Source of the DNA: Winslowiella toletana
GTDB taxonomy: Bacteria; Pseudomonadota; Gammaproteobacteria; Enterobacterales; Enterobacteriaceae
Length of the DNA stretch: 64,000 nt
Reading direction: 5' to 3'
NCBI RefSeq assembly: GCF_032164335.1
Contig: NZ_CP134152.1
Location: forward strand, 1,364,001-1,428,000
Position 1 is the stretch's first letter. Each line of letters begins with the position of its first letter. Positions 20,251 through 29,959 of the stretch are shown one piece after another. Made by a program: the position numbers and the translations under genes. The notes below the pieces were generated by a model, which saw nothing but the letters and a program-made list of their open reading frames with translations, had not been told where the DNA came from and ran no database searches.

Positions 20251-20541
20251 CCTTTAATCTAAAAGACAATATTGCATTTTAACTTCATGATTTTATTGGT
20301 TTTAATTTAATTGTAGCCGTCAAGTTGATTTTTTATCACTCTTGATTAACAATTAAAAAACCTGTCGCTATTTTTTGCAATATCTAGCCTGTTTTCCATG
20401 GATTTAAAAGTTTAATAGCTAAATGTATAGCCTGTAAAAGTCATTATTAGGTATATTAGATGCATAATACCGGAACCAATAACTACAAAGAAATAATGTG
20501 TCCGGGCCAGATTCAAAACTTTTAAATTTGGAGTTGCTTAT

Positions 20542-23319
20542 ATGAATACGCTCACCCCGCTACTGAACCCCCTCACACTGCCGAACGGCGCAGTCCTTAA
20601 AAACCGTCTGTTGATGGCACCAATGACCACCTGTACCGGTTTTTATGACGGCACCGTGACCAGTGAGCTGGTGGAGTATTACCGTGACCGTGCGGGCAGC
20701 ATCGGTACTGTGATCGTTGAATGCTGTTTTATTGATCCTAAAGGCCCCGCTTTCCCGGGCGCGATTGCCATCGACAGCGACAATAAAATTTCGGGCCTGG
20801 CGAAGATTGCCGAGGCGATTAAGTCCAAAGGTTCAAAGGCCATTCTGCAAATCTATCACGGTGGCAGAATGGTGGAGCCGGAGCTGATTGGCGGCAGAAC
20901 GCCGGTTGCCCCGAGCGCCATTGCCGCGCCGCGCGAAGGTGCGACTCAGCCGCAAGCGCTGACCGGTGAAGAAGTTGAAGTGATGATCACCAAGTTTGGT
21001 GATGCGGTGAACCGTGCGATCAAAGCCGGATTTGACGGCGTTGAAATCCACGGCGCTAACACCTATTTGATTCAGCAGTTCTATTCACCGAACTCTAACC
21101 AGCGTGATGATAAATGGGGCGGCAGCCGCGACAATCGTGCCCGCTTCCCGCTGGAAGTGCTGGAAATCACGCATAAAATGGCGGAGCGCTTTGCCGATGC
21201 CTCATTTATTATCGGTTACCGTTTCTCGCCGGAAGAGCTGGAAGTTCCGGGCATCCGTTTTGACGACACCATGTACCTGCTGGAGAAACTGGCCGCGCGT
21301 GGGCTGGATTATGTGCATTTCTCGGTAGGACAGCTGCTGCGCCCATCAATTGTCGACACCAGCGATCCTACTCCACTGATTGAAAAATATCGCGCCATGC
21401 GCTCACCTGTGCTGGCGAAAGTTCCGGTTATTGGTGTTGGTGGCGTGGTTAATAAAGCCGATGCTGAAATCGGGCTGGAGCACGGCTTTGACCTGGTCGC
21501 GGTAGGTAAAGCCTGCATCGCTTACCCGGACTGGACCGATCGCATCATCAATAACCAACAGCTTGAGCTGTTTATCGACAGCACCCAGCGTGAAGCGCTG
21601 AATATTCCGGAACCGCTGTGGCGCTTCTCGCTGGTCGACGCGATGATCCGCGATATGAGCGCCACCGGCCGCAAATATAAAGCCGGTGTCTATCAGGAAA
21701 AAGTGGAAGCCGAGGCGCTGAAGCTGAAAATCAACGTCGTGCTTGATACCGACCGTATTACCGATATCAAGCTGGTGCCGGACGATACGCTGGATGTTGA
21801 CTTCACCACCACCTTTGAGAGTCTGCGTTCGCGCATTCTGGTGGCGAACAGCCCGCATGTCGATGCGATTACCGGTGCCACCACCCAGAGTGAGGCACTG
21901 AAGAAAGCCGTATCCCGTGCGCTGACCACCTCCAGTAAAGAGCATGTGATTGAAGAGGGCGGTAATCCTCAGGCGCCGCAAAACTACGACGTCGTGGTGG
22001 TAGGTAGCGGTGGTGCAGGCCTTGCGGCGGCCATTCAGGCCAGCGAAGAAGGTGCTCACGTCGTTATTATTGAGAAGATGCCGACCATCGGCGGCAATAC
22101 CATTAAGGCTTCGGTCGGAATGAACGCTGCGGAAACCCGCTTCCAGCAGCTGAAAGGCATTAAAGACAGCAAAGAGCTGTTTTATGAAGAGACGCTCAAA
22201 GGCGGCAAGTTTAAAAACAATCCGCAATTGCTAAAAGAGTTTGTCGAGCTGGCACCTGAAGCAGTGGAATGGCTGGCGGCGCACGGTATTGAACTGAACG
22301 ATATCACCATTACAGGCGGTATGAGCATCGATCGTACTCACCGTCCTGCTGACCGTTCCGCGGTCGGTGGCTTCCTGATTAGTGGGCTGGTGAAAAACAT
22401 TAATCAGCGCAATATTGAGGTGCTGCTGGAAACCTCCGTCGCCGAAATCCTGACGGAAAATGGCGCAGTAACCGGCGTGAAAGTGGTGGATGAATACAAT
22501 GACAGCCGCATTCTCAACGCCAAAAGCGTGATTGTCGCCACCGGTGGTTTCAGTGCTAACCGTGAGATGGTGGTTAAATACCGTCCGGAGCTGGATGGTT
22601 TTGTCACCACCAACCATGCCGGTGCAACCGGCAGCGGTATCGCCATACTGCAAAAGATCGGCGCAGACACGGTGGATATGGGTGAAATTCAGATCCACCC
22701 AACCGTTGAACAGACCACCTCTTATCTGATTTCCGAAGCCATCCGTGGCGGCGGCGCGATTCTGGTCAGCCAGGCGGGTCAGCGCTTCTATAACGAGATG
22801 GAAACCCGTGACAAAGTCTCTGCGGAAATTATTGCTCTGCCGGAGAAAAGCGCGTGGATTATCTTCGATGAGCAGGTGCGGCTGAATAACAAAGCTGCCG
22901 ATGAGTACATCGCCAAGGGCTTTGTGATTAAAGGCGCGACACCACAGGAACTGGCGGTGAAGCTGAACATGGATGATGCTGCTTTGCTGGCAACGCTGGA
23001 ACGCTATAACCACTTTGTCGATCAGCAGAATGACGAAGACTTCGGTCGGAAAACCGCGCTGCGTCATCCGCTTAATGTCGGGCCGTTCTACGCCATCCGC
23101 ATCGCGCCAGGGGTGCATCACACCATGGGCGGCGTGACCATTAACACTGATACCGCAGTGCTGGATGCGGAAAAACAGGTCATTAAAGGCGCCTGGGCTG
23201 CGGGCGAAGTGGTCGGCGGCATTCACGGCGCTAACCGCATCGGCGGTAATGCGGTGGCCGATATTATTATCTTCGGTATTCTGGCTGGTCGTAATGCGGC
23301 GGCGCTGGCACGTCAATAA
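20542..23319 (+). CDS. Soluble NADH:fumarate reductase (OYE, FMN-bind and FAD domains)
   Basis: 925 residues in three domains. Residues 1-345 are an old yellow enzyme-like NADH dehydrogenase domain (EIHGANTYLIQQF; FYSPNSNQRDDKWGG). Residues 375-460 are an FMN-binding domain with DAITGAT, where Thr447 should carry FMN by a phosphoester bond. Residues 480-925 are a fumarate reductase flavoprotein domain: FAD motif VVGSGGAGLAAA, then QIHPT, SEAIRGGGAI, ETRDK, HHTMGG and GANRIGG, which keep the residues that bind and protonate fumarate in Shewanella Fcc3. There is no signal peptide or haem motif, so it is cytoplasmic. The architecture matches the NADH:fumarate oxidoreductase described in Klebsiella pneumoniae. 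apbE follows. Confidence 0.92.
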   Translation: MNTLTPLLNPLTLPNGAVLKNRLLMAPMTTCTGFYDGTVTSELVEYYRDRAGSIGTVIVECCFIDPKGPAFPGAIAIDSDNKISGLAKIAEAIKSKGSKAILQIYHGGRMVEPELIGGRTPVAPSAIAAPREGATQPQALTGEEVEVMITKFGDAVNRAIKAGFDGVEIHGANTYLIQQFYSPNSNQRDDKWGGSRDNRARFPLEVLEITHKMAERFADASFIIGYRFSPEELEVPGIRFDDTMYLLEKLAARGLDYVHFSVGQLLRPSIVDTSDPTPLIEKYRAMRSPVLAKVPVIGVGGVVNKADAEIGLEHGFDLVAVGKACIAYPDWTDRIINNQQLELFIDSTQREALNIPEPLWRFSLVDAMIRDMSATGRKYKAGVYQEKVEAEALKLKINVVLDTDRITDIKLVPDDTLDVDFTTTFESLRSRILVANSPHVDAITGATTQSEALKKAVSRALTTSSKEHVIEEGGNPQAPQNYDVVVVGSGGAGLAAAIQASEEGAHVVIIEKMPTIGGNTIKASVGMNAAETRFQQLKGIKDSKELFYEETLKGGKFKNNPQLLKEFVELAPEAVEWLAAHGIELNDITITGGMSIDRTHRPADRSAVGGFLISGLVKNINQRNIEVLLETSVAEILTENGAVTGVKVVDEYNDSRILNAKSVIVATGGFSANREMVVKYRPELDGFVTTNHAGATGSGIAILQKIGADTVDMGEIQIHPTVEQTTSYLISEAIRGGGAILVSQAGQRFYNEMETRDKVSAEIIALPEKSAWIIFDEQVRLNNKAADEYIAKGFVIKGATPQELAVKLNMDDAALLATLERYNHFVDQQNDEDFGRKTALRHPLNVGPFYAIRIAPGVHHTMGGVTINTDTAVLDAEKQVIKGAWAAGEVVGGIHGANRIGGNAVADIIIFGILAGRNAAALARQ

Positions 23320-23334
23320 GCGGTAATGTACAGA

Positions 23335-23353
23335 GCCGGGCGATGCGCCCGGC
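23335..23353. other. Intercistronic hairpin
   Basis: GCCGGGCG-atg-CGCCCGGC, an 8-bp GC stem with no T tract, between the fumarate reductase and apbE. It may stabilise the upstream message or reduce transcription into apbE. Confidence 0.5.
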
Positions 23354-23413
23354 GCTTGCAGGAGCAGGCGATAACAGGCGGGGGCAATAGCGACTCGCCG
23401 GGAGGGAACAGCA

Positions 23414-24364
23414 ATGTCGCCAGACGATCGCGTTTATGCTTACTCAGCCGTTTTGATGGGTTCTCCGATCCTCCTTAAGCTGCTGGAGCACAATCAGCCG
23501 TTAGCCGCAGATGTGTTCAGGCTGATAAAACAGCAGGAAAATCTGTTCACGGTAAACCGGCCGGCTTCCGAGGTGATGTCGGTTAATCAGGCGGCGGGAG
23601 ATCATCCGGTGGTAGTCAGCCAGCCGGTATTTGATCTGATTGCCCGCGCCAGAGAGATCAGTTTACTGACAGGAAGCTGCTTTAATTTCACCATCGGCCC
23701 GCTGGTAAAGTGCTGGAAAATCGGTTTCCAGGGCAACAGCATCCCACCCGCCGCAGAAATAGCGCGGCTGTTGACGTTAACCAATCCCCGACAGGTAATC
23801 CTGGACCGCCAGGCGCGTTCCGTTTTTCTGCAGACCAAAGGCATGGAGATCGATCTTGGGGCGATTGCCAAAGGTTATATCGCCGATCGGGTGCGGGATT
23901 TTCTTCGGCAGCAACAAGTTACTGACGCGCTGATCAACCTTGGCGGTAATGTGCAGACGATTGGCGGAATGCCTGACTGGGGAATTGGCCTGAAAAAGCC
24001 GTTTGCCGGGCCAGATGAGTTAATCGGTGTGATTAGCGTCTGCGGCAAATCGGTGGTGACTTCCGGCATTTATGAGCGTTACTTTGAGCTGGCAGGGCAG
24101 CGTTATCACCATATTCTCGATCCACAAAGCGGTTTTCCGCTGGATAACGAGCTGCTGAGCGTCACTATTATTTCCCCTCAATCTATTGATGGCGATATCT
24201 ATACCACGCTGCTGTACGGCATGGGCGTGGATAAAGGGCTGGCTTATATTGCTGAAACCCCTGATATCGAGGCGATTTTCGTTACCAGACAGCGCCAGGT
24301 AATCTGCTCTTCACAGCGGCAGTTTACTTTCACCCTGCTGGATAACCGCTATCAACTGCAATAA
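23414..24364 (+). CDS. apbE: FAD:protein FMN transferase ApbE, cytoplasmic form
   Basis: 316 residues. It transfers FMN from FAD to the Thr of a DxxTGAT-type motif. Family signatures are visible: IDLGAIAKGYIADRV, ALINLGGNV, and HHILDPQSGFP with the magnesium-binding region. Unlike the common periplasmic ApbE lipoproteins it has no signal peptide or lipobox, which fits a cytoplasmic client: the fumarate reductase immediately upstream. GGGAGGG lies a few bases before the ATG. It is 94 bases downstream of the reductase and probably in the same operon. Confidence 0.92.
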   Translation: MSPDDRVYAYSAVLMGSPILLKLLEHNQPLAADVFRLIKQQENLFTVNRPASEVMSVNQAAGDHPVVVSQPVFDLIARAREISLLTGSCFNFTIGPLVKCWKIGFQGNSIPPAAEIARLLTLTNPRQVILDRQARSVFLQTKGMEIDLGAIAKGYIADRVRDFLRQQQVTDALINLGGNVQTIGGMPDWGIGLKKPFAGPDELIGVISVCGKSVVTSGIYERYFELAGQRYHHILDPQSGFPLDNELLSVTIISPQSIDGDIYTTLLYGMGVDKGLAYIAETPDIEAIFVTRQRQVICSSQRQFTFTLLDNRYQLQ

Positions 24365-24502
24365 AAAGCGGGTTTCGCCTCAGTGAAGCCTGCTCAGACG
24401 CCGTAAACTCTCATCTGTAACAATGTTATGATGGTTAATCGCCTTTCGCTTTTTGGCGAACTCTGCATCTGAACTGGCAAAACTATCCAAGGAGACCACA
24501 GT

Positions 24503-25075
24503 ATGAATCGAGGACCACTGGAGCTTGAAGAGCTGGAATGGCTTGATGATGTTCTTATGAAGTACAGTAATGAGCATTCGATACTCGATGTTTCTGAGCT
24601 GGATGGTTTGCTGACCGCCATTCTTTCGGGGCCCAATCGGATTGAACCCTCTCAATGGTTACCGGCGCTGTGGGGTGGCGAACAGTATGCACCGGTCTGG
24701 GAATCAGAAGACGAATTGCAGCGCTTTATGGAACTGAGTTTCCAGCATATGAACGACATCGCTGAGCGGCTTAATGACTATCCGGAACAGTTTGAACCGC
24801 TGTTCGGTGAAAGCATGGTCGACGATAAAGAGTACACCATTCTCGAGCAGTGGTGCTTTGGCTATATGCGCGGCGTGGCGCTTGATGACTGGTCGGCACT
24901 GCCGGAAACGCTGCAACCTTCACTGCAGCTGATCGCACTGCACGGGCTGGAAGAGAACTTTGTCAAACTCGATGAAATGTCTCATGAAGACTTTGAGCGT
25001 GATATCGAGGCGATTCCGGCGGCTGCGCTGGTGCTGCATGCCTGGTGGCTTAGCCAACGCTCTACCGTTAATTAA
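24503..25075 (+). CDS. yecA: YecA/UPF0149 family protein lacking the SEC-C tail
   Basis: 190 residues, strongly similar to the UPF0149 part of E. coli YecA (ELEWLDDVLMKY, WCFGYMRGVALDDWS, ALHGLEENF). E. coli YecA, about 221 residues, ends in a zinc-binding SEC-C motif with PCPCGSGKKF and binds ribosomes or client proteins. Here the protein stops after LHAWWLSQRSTVN and no SEC-C remnant can be read downstream in any frame. The gene is monocistronic with an intrinsic terminator. The function is not established; loss of the zinc motif may alter metal or ribosome interaction. Confidence 0.85.
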   Translation: MNRGPLELEELEWLDDVLMKYSNEHSILDVSELDGLLTAILSGPNRIEPSQWLPALWGGEQYAPVWESEDELQRFMELSFQHMNDIAERLNDYPEQFEPLFGESMVDDKEYTILEQWCFGYMRGVALDDWSALPETLQPSLQLIALHGLEENFVKLDEMSHEDFERDIEAIPAAALVLHAWWLSQRSTVN

Positions 25076-25086
25076 TCTCCTGCCTT

Positions 25087-25122
25087 TCCTGTCTGTTGCT
25101 GACGCGCAGACAGGATATTTTC
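25087..25122 (+). terminator. Terminator after yecA
   Basis: TCCTGTCTG and CAGACAGGA form a 9-bp stem with an 11-base loop, followed by TATTTTCT, 12 bases past the yecA stop. Confidence 0.75.
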
Positions 25123-25473
25123 TCCCGCCGCACAAACATATTTATCCTGAAAAAATATCATTGTTTCCCGCTGAATCTCAGATGAAGTCGTACTGACCTC
25201 TCTCATGCCGCCCATCCAGTTTTTATAATTATCATTTTCATGATTTTTAAAGGAATTAATCCTAATTTCATCAGCATGAAACTGGCGATACACATCTTGC
25301 AACACGGGTTTACAAAATGTGCGCCCGGTCAAAATTTCGCAAATTCAGTTTAATCAATGATTGATAATTCGCGTCGCGAAAAATACTCTGATGCTCATTC
25401 ATCATCGGCTGCTCCAGGCGTATCTCAGTCCTGGGTCTGCTAATCGGGTTTTGTCAGTTAAAAAGGATTTTAT
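25123..25473. other. Leader and promoter region of the chitoporin gene
   Basis: This gene-free stretch precedes the OprD-type porin. It is AT-rich, and the ribosome-binding site AAAAGGA lies about ten bases before the ATG. I looked for the sequence that the sRNA ChiX pairs with in the E. coli chiP leader and did not recognise it. Short open frames here have no support. Confidence 0.4.
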
Positions 25474-26961
25474 ATGAATCAGCACCTTAACCGGGGCACG
25501 GCCACGGCTTGCCTGAAATCTCCTCCTGCTACCCTGATACCCGCGGCTTTCACCCTGGCCGGAACCTTACTGGCGGGTACGGGCGGAATGGTTTTTTCCG
25601 CTGCTGCTCAGGCAGAAGGATTTATAGAAGATTCCAGCCTGACCGGTGGCTTCTATTACTGGCAGCGTGAGCGTGATCGTAAAGACCTGAATAAAACCCG
25701 CGAGGAAACGCGCCCCGACGGCAGCACGGTGATTGTCGATAACCCGGACTACAACCGTTACACCACCAATCTTTCACATGCCACTGCCAACCTGAGCCTC
25801 GATTTCTCCTCTGGCTATGCCTGGGACTTATTCGGCATCGACCTGGCAGCCTTTACCGCCGTTGAATTAGCCGAGGCCAGCGCCAGCGGCCATCCCAATG
25901 AAATCGCCTTTTCATCCCGTAACCGTGCCTTGAGCGAAGATTTCTCCGGTGATAAAAGCGGCGTCAGTTTATATAAGGCCGCGGCAAAATTTCGTCATGA
26001 CAATTTCTGGGGGCACGCCGGTTATATTCAGCCGGGTGGTCAGACGCTGCTCGCACCTCACTGGAGTTTTATGCCCGGCACTTATCGCGGTGCCGAAGTC
26101 GGATATAAAGCTGATTTTGGGATCAGTGGCGAGCTGAGCCTGTCGTATATGTGGGCGGACAAATACAAGTCTCCCTGGCATATCGAAATGGATGATTTTC
26201 GGCGTAATGATCGTAAAACCCGCGTTTCTTATCTTCACTCACTGGGGTTCAAATACGACTTTAAAAACGATTTTGTGCTGGAAGCGGCTTATGGTCAGGC
26301 CGCCGGTTATCTCGACCAGTACTTTACCAAAGCCAGCTGGAAAACTGAGCTGGCCGGAAACCCCCTGACCACCAGCTATCAGTTCTATGGTGCGCAGGAC
26401 AGGGTAAACAGCAACGATGCCAACAGTCTGTATGACGGCCTGGCGTGGTTGCAGGCGGTGACTTTAGCGTATACCACTGGCCCGTTTAACTGGCGGCTTG
26501 AAGGCACCATGGTGAAAGCCGAAGGTAATCAGGGCTACTTTCTGCAACGTATGACGCCGGGATACGCCACTTCCAACGGGCGGCTGGATATCTGGTGGGA
26601 TAACCGTTCGGACTTTAACGCCAACGGTGAAAAAGCGGTGTATGCCGGGGTGATGTATGACCTGAAAAACTGGGATCTGCCGGGCTTTGCCGTCGGCGGT
26701 TCATGGGTTTACGCCTGGGATGCCCGGCCCAGCAGCAATCCTCTATTTGATCAAAGCCAGCGCCTGAAAGAGAGCGCCTGGAGCCTTGATGCGCAGTACA
26801 CCGTGCAGCAAGGCCGCGCCAAAAACACCCAGTTCAGACTGCATTACACCCAGTATAACAATCACTCCGATCTGCCAAGCTGGAGCGGTGGTTACGGCAA
26901 TATTTTTCAGGATGAAAGAGACGTGAAGTTTATGGTTATCGCGCCGTTCACCCTGTTCTGA
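25474..26961 (+). CDS. chiP: Chitoporin, OprD family
   Basis: 495-residue outer-membrane porin of the OprD family. A long N-terminal signal ends near residue 48 (FSAAAQAEG); the mature protein begins [19 protein letters not shown] and ends with Phe, as beta-barrel proteins do. Direct pairing with a family GH20 chitobiase 34 bases downstream identifies it as the chitooligosaccharide porin ChiP, as in Serratia and Vibrio gene order. It passes chitooligosaccharides into the periplasm for the next enzyme. Confidence 0.87.
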   Translation: MNQHLNRGTATACLKSPPATLIPAAFTLAGTLLAGTGGMVFSAAAQAEGFIEDSSLTGGFYYWQRERDRKDLNKTREETRPDGSTVIVDNPDYNRYTTNLSHATANLSLDFSSGYAWDLFGIDLAAFTAVELAEASASGHPNEIAFSSRNRALSEDFSGDKSGVSLYKAAAKFRHDNFWGHAGYIQPGGQTLLAPHWSFMPGTYRGAEVGYKADFGISGELSLSYMWADKYKSPWHIEMDDFRRNDRKTRVSYLHSLGFKYDFKNDFVLEAAYGQAAGYLDQYFTKASWKTELAGNPLTTSYQFYGAQDRVNSNDANSLYDGLAWLQAVTLAYTTGPFNWRLEGTMVKAEGNQGYFLQRMTPGYATSNGRLDIWWDNRSDFNANGEKAVYAGVMYDLKNWDLPGFAVGGSWVYAWDARPSSNPLFDQSQRLKESAWSLDAQYTVQQGRAKNTQFRLHYTQYNNHSDLPSWSGGYGNIFQDERDVKFMVIAPFTLF

Positions 26962-26995
26962 TAGTGGAAACCAGCAAGTAAGGATTAGGTTGCAG

Positions 26996-29650
26996 ATGAA
27001 AGCATTTAAATTAAAAGCGATTATTGCGGCGGGATTGTTCGGCTGCGTCGGAAGCAGTATTGCAGATCAGCATCTTGTCGATCGGCTCAGTGAGCTACAG
27101 GTGAATTACCGCTTGCAGGACAACCGCGCGGCAGATAATGGCGTGAAGTGTGGTGAGCTGGGAGCCGATTTTGCCTCATGCTACACCGCGACTATTACGC
27201 TGACCAACGGCGGGCAGGAGATTACAGGCCACGACTGGGCAATCTATTTCCACAGTATTCGCCGCATTTTACAGGTGGATAATGAGAACTTTACCATCAC
27301 GCCAGTGACTGGCGATCTGCATAAGCTGGAGCCGACGGATAAATTTAACGGCTTTGCTGCGAACCAGTCGGTAAATATTCCGCTGGTTGGCGAATACTGG
27401 CAGCTGTTTGAGACTGACCTGATGCCGCGCTGGTATGCCACTTCCGGTGATGCGCAGCCAAAGGTGCTGGCGAATACCGACAGTGAGGATCTGCATCATT
27501 TTGTCACGCCGTTTAGCGGTGACCAGTGGAAACGCACCGCAGCGGATAATAATATTTTGATGACGCCCGCCACCCGCTTTGTCAAAAATGCAGTGACAGA
27601 ACCGTTGGCGGTAACGGCGTTACGCGGGCAGATTGTGCCGACGCCGCGGGAAGTGAGCATCCACTCGGCGGATGTTGATCTCAGCAAAGGCGTGGCGCTG
27701 AATCTTAGCGTGCTGCCGCAGCCTTCAGCAGAAGCGGTCAGTCAGCGGTTTGCCGCGCTGGGCATTGCCAGCGATCCTTCTGGCTATCCTGTCACGACCC
27801 AGGTTGAACCCTCGGCTTTAAGCGGTGAACTGGCGAAATCAGGCGCTTATACCCTGAGTATTGGTCAGCAAGGGGCGAAGGTGATCGGCTACGATCGCGC
27901 TGGGGTGTTTTACGGTCTGCAATCCATTCTGTCGCTGGTGGCTGGCGATGGCAGCAAAACGATTGCCCAACTGGATGCGAAAGATGCGCCACGATTTGAT
28001 TATCGCGGCATGATGCTCGACGTCGGACGTAACTTCCATTCGAAGCAGGCGATACTGCGGATGCTGGACCAGATGTCAGCCTATAAACTGAATAAATTCC
28101 ACTTTCATCTGAGTGATGATGAGGGCTGGCGCATTGAAATTCCCGGCCTGCCGGAGCTGACTGAAGTCGGCGGTAAGCGCTGCCACGATCTGACGGAAAC
28201 CACCTGCCTGTTACCACAGCTGGGTTCTGGCCCGGACAGTAACAATAATGGCAGCGGCTATTTCACCCGTGCTGACTATATTGATATCGTTCGCTACGCG
28301 CAGGCGCGGCAGATTGAAGTGATTCCGGAAATTGATATGCCCGCCCACGCCCGGGCGGCGATTATCGCAATGGAAGCGCGTTATCGTAAATTATCTGCCG
28401 CTGGTCAACCGCAGCAGGCCAGTGAATATCGCCTGCTCGATCCGGCAGATACCTCTAATACCACCTCGGTGCAATATTACGATCGCCATAGCTACCTTAA
28501 TCCTTGTCTTGATGCCTCGCGGCGCTTTGCCGATAAAGTCATTGGCGAAATGGCCCGCATGCATCAGGAGGCCGGTCAGCCGTTAACCACCTGGCATTTT
28601 GGCGGTGATGAAGCGAAAAATATTTACCTGGGCAGCGGTTACAGCGGCGAGGCAGAGGCAGGAAAAGGGCAGGTTGATCTGAGTCATCAGGACAAGCCGT
28701 GGGCGAAGTCGCCGGTTTGTCAGAAGATGGTCAGTGACGGGAAAGTTGAGGACGTTGAACATCTTGCCAGCCACTTTGCGGTTGAGGTCAGTAAACTGGT
28801 TAATGCACACGGCATCGAAAAAATGCAGGCCTGGGAAGATGGTCTGAAACACGCTAAAAATGCCAAAGCCTTTGCGACAAAACGCGTTGGCGTTAACTTC
28901 TGGGAAACACTGTACTGGGGAGGATTTGATACCGTTAATGACTGGGCCAATAAAGGCTATGAAGTGACGATATCCAATCCGGACTACGTCTATTTAGACT
29001 TTCCGGCGGAGGTAAATCCGCAGGAGCGTGGTTACTACTGGGGCACCCGCTATACCGATGAAGCGAAGATCTTTAGCTTCGCGCCAGACAACCTGCCGCA
29101 AAATGCAGAAACCTCGCTGGATCGTGATGGCAATAGCTTTGTTGCCAAAAGTGACAAAGCCTGGCCGGGCGCTTATGGCATCTCAGGCCAGCTGTGGAGC
29201 GAAACCGTCCGCACCGATGAAGATATGGAGTACCGTATTTATCCGCGCATGTTACCGCTGGCAGAGCGGGCGTGGCATCGCGCTGACTGGGAACTGGACT
29301 ATAAAGCAGGACGCGAGTTTTCTGCGGGGAAAACGCAATTTGTGAACAGCAAAGCCTTGCAGGATGACTGGGCGCGCTTCGCCACGCTGCTGGGGCAGCG
29401 CGAACTGCCGAAAATGGATTTAGCCAATATTCAGTATCGTTTGCCGCTGCCGGGCGCTCGCGTAGTTGATGGCACGCTGCAGGCCAATATTGCACTGCCG
29501 GGCGTGGCTATCCAGTATTCCGTCGACGGAGGTAAACAGTGGCTGAGTTATAACGACCAGCAAAGACCGTCTGTTGCGGGGGAAGTGTGGGTTCGCTCGG
29601 CCAGTGCCGATGGCAAACGCGTGAGTCGTGCAGAGAAGGTTGATCGGTAA
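26996..29650 (+). CDS. chb: Beta-N-acetylhexosaminidase (chitobiase), GH20
   Basis: 884 residues from the ATG at 26996, preceded by AAGGATT; a TTG two codons earlier is less likely. Signal peptide residues 1-23 (ending SSIA|D). N-terminal carbohydrate-binding domain, GH20b domain, then the catalytic barrel from about residue 335 (FDYRGMMLDVGRNFHSK, FHFHLSDDEGWRIEI). The catalytic pair Asp538-Glu539 in HFGGDEAKN is one residue off the numbering of Serratia marcescens chitobiase (539-540). A C-terminal immunoglobulin-like domain follows. It cleaves chitobiose to GlcNAc in the periplasm or outside, supplied by the porin upstream. Confidence 0.93.
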   Translation: MKAFKLKAIIAAGLFGCVGSSIADQHLVDRLSELQVNYRLQDNRAADNGVKCGELGADFASCYTATITLTNGGQEITGHDWAIYFHSIRRILQVDNENFTITPVTGDLHKLEPTDKFNGFAANQSVNIPLVGEYWQLFETDLMPRWYATSGDAQPKVLANTDSEDLHHFVTPFSGDQWKRTAADNNILMTPATRFVKNAVTEPLAVTALRGQIVPTPREVSIHSADVDLSKGVALNLSVLPQPSAEAVSQRFAALGIASDPSGYPVTTQVEPSALSGELAKSGAYTLSIGQQGAKVIGYDRAGVFYGLQSILSLVAGDGSKTIAQLDAKDAPRFDYRGMMLDVGRNFHSKQAILRMLDQMSAYKLNKFHFHLSDDEGWRIEIPGLPELTEVGGKRCHDLTETTCLLPQLGSGPDSNNNGSGYFTRADYIDIVRYAQARQIEVIPEIDMPAHARAAIIAMEARYRKLSAAGQPQQASEYRLLDPADTSNTTSVQYYDRHSYLNPCLDASRRFADKVIGEMARMHQEAGQPLTTWHFGGDEAKNIYLGSGYSGEAEAGKGQVDLSHQDKPWAKSPVCQKMVSDGKVEDVEHLASHFAVEVSKLVNAHGIEKMQAWEDGLKHAKNAKAFATKRVGVNFWETLYWGGFDTVNDWANKGYEVTISNPDYVYLDFPAEVNPQERGYYWGTRYTDEAKIFSFAPDNLPQNAETSLDRDGNSFVAKSDKAWPGAYGISGQLWSETVRTDEDMEYRIYPRMLPLAERAWHRADWELDYKAGREFSAGKTQFVNSKALQDDWARFATLLGQRELPKMDLANIQYRLPLPGARVVDGTLQANIALPGVAIQYSVDGGKQWLSYNDQQRPSVAGEVWVRSASADGKRVSRAEKVDR

Positions 29651-29667
29651 TTATCCTCGTTGACGAT

Positions 29668-29703
29668 GGAGCCGCCCTGGTTGACCGGGGCGACTCCTGT
29701 TTC
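29668..29703 (+). terminator. Terminator after chitobiase gene
   Basis: A 13-bp stem with one mismatch and one wobble (GGAGCCGCCCTGG against CCGGGGCGACTCC), a 4-base loop, then TGTTT. It lies 17 bases past the stop. Confidence 0.7.
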
Positions 29704-29959
29704 ACCCGCCGTGGCAGCGCAAGCACCGGATTAACATTGCCGCAACCAGCCATTGAGAGATTCCAGTCTCCGCTGTTAAGATAATCCCATCGAAAAATCC
29801 TAAAAATTGCCGACGGCGCCTGGTGGCTGATAGATTCCAGGTATCCGGGTACTAGAATTAATGATTAAAAATCAATAGGTTTTGCTTTTTTTGATGAGGC
29901 ATTTGCCTCCATTTATCTTTTTATTCACACCAACACCTGGGAACAGGATACGCAGATTT
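29704..29959. other. Upstream region of the diguanylate cyclase gene
   Basis: Gene-free stretch between the chitobiase terminator and the GAF-GGDEF gene. An AT-rich segment around 29855-29890 could hold the promoter; no operator was recognised. Confidence 0.3.

Noticed and set aside
21403-23316. Long minus-strand frames (274 and 361 codons) opposite the fumarate reductase
   Set aside because: They mirror a strongly supported 925-residue gene; their length reflects the GC-rich third positions of the real frame.
25342-25473. Search for the ChiX sRNA pairing site in the chitoporin leader
   Set aside because: I could not find the expected complement to the ChiX seed; absence is not proof since relatives may pair differently.
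29882-29959. Upstream extension of the diguanylate cyclase frame as a signal or membrane anchor
   Set aside because: The 26 extra residues are poorly coding-like, and the ATG at 29960 gives the normal N-terminus of a GAF-GGDEF protein.
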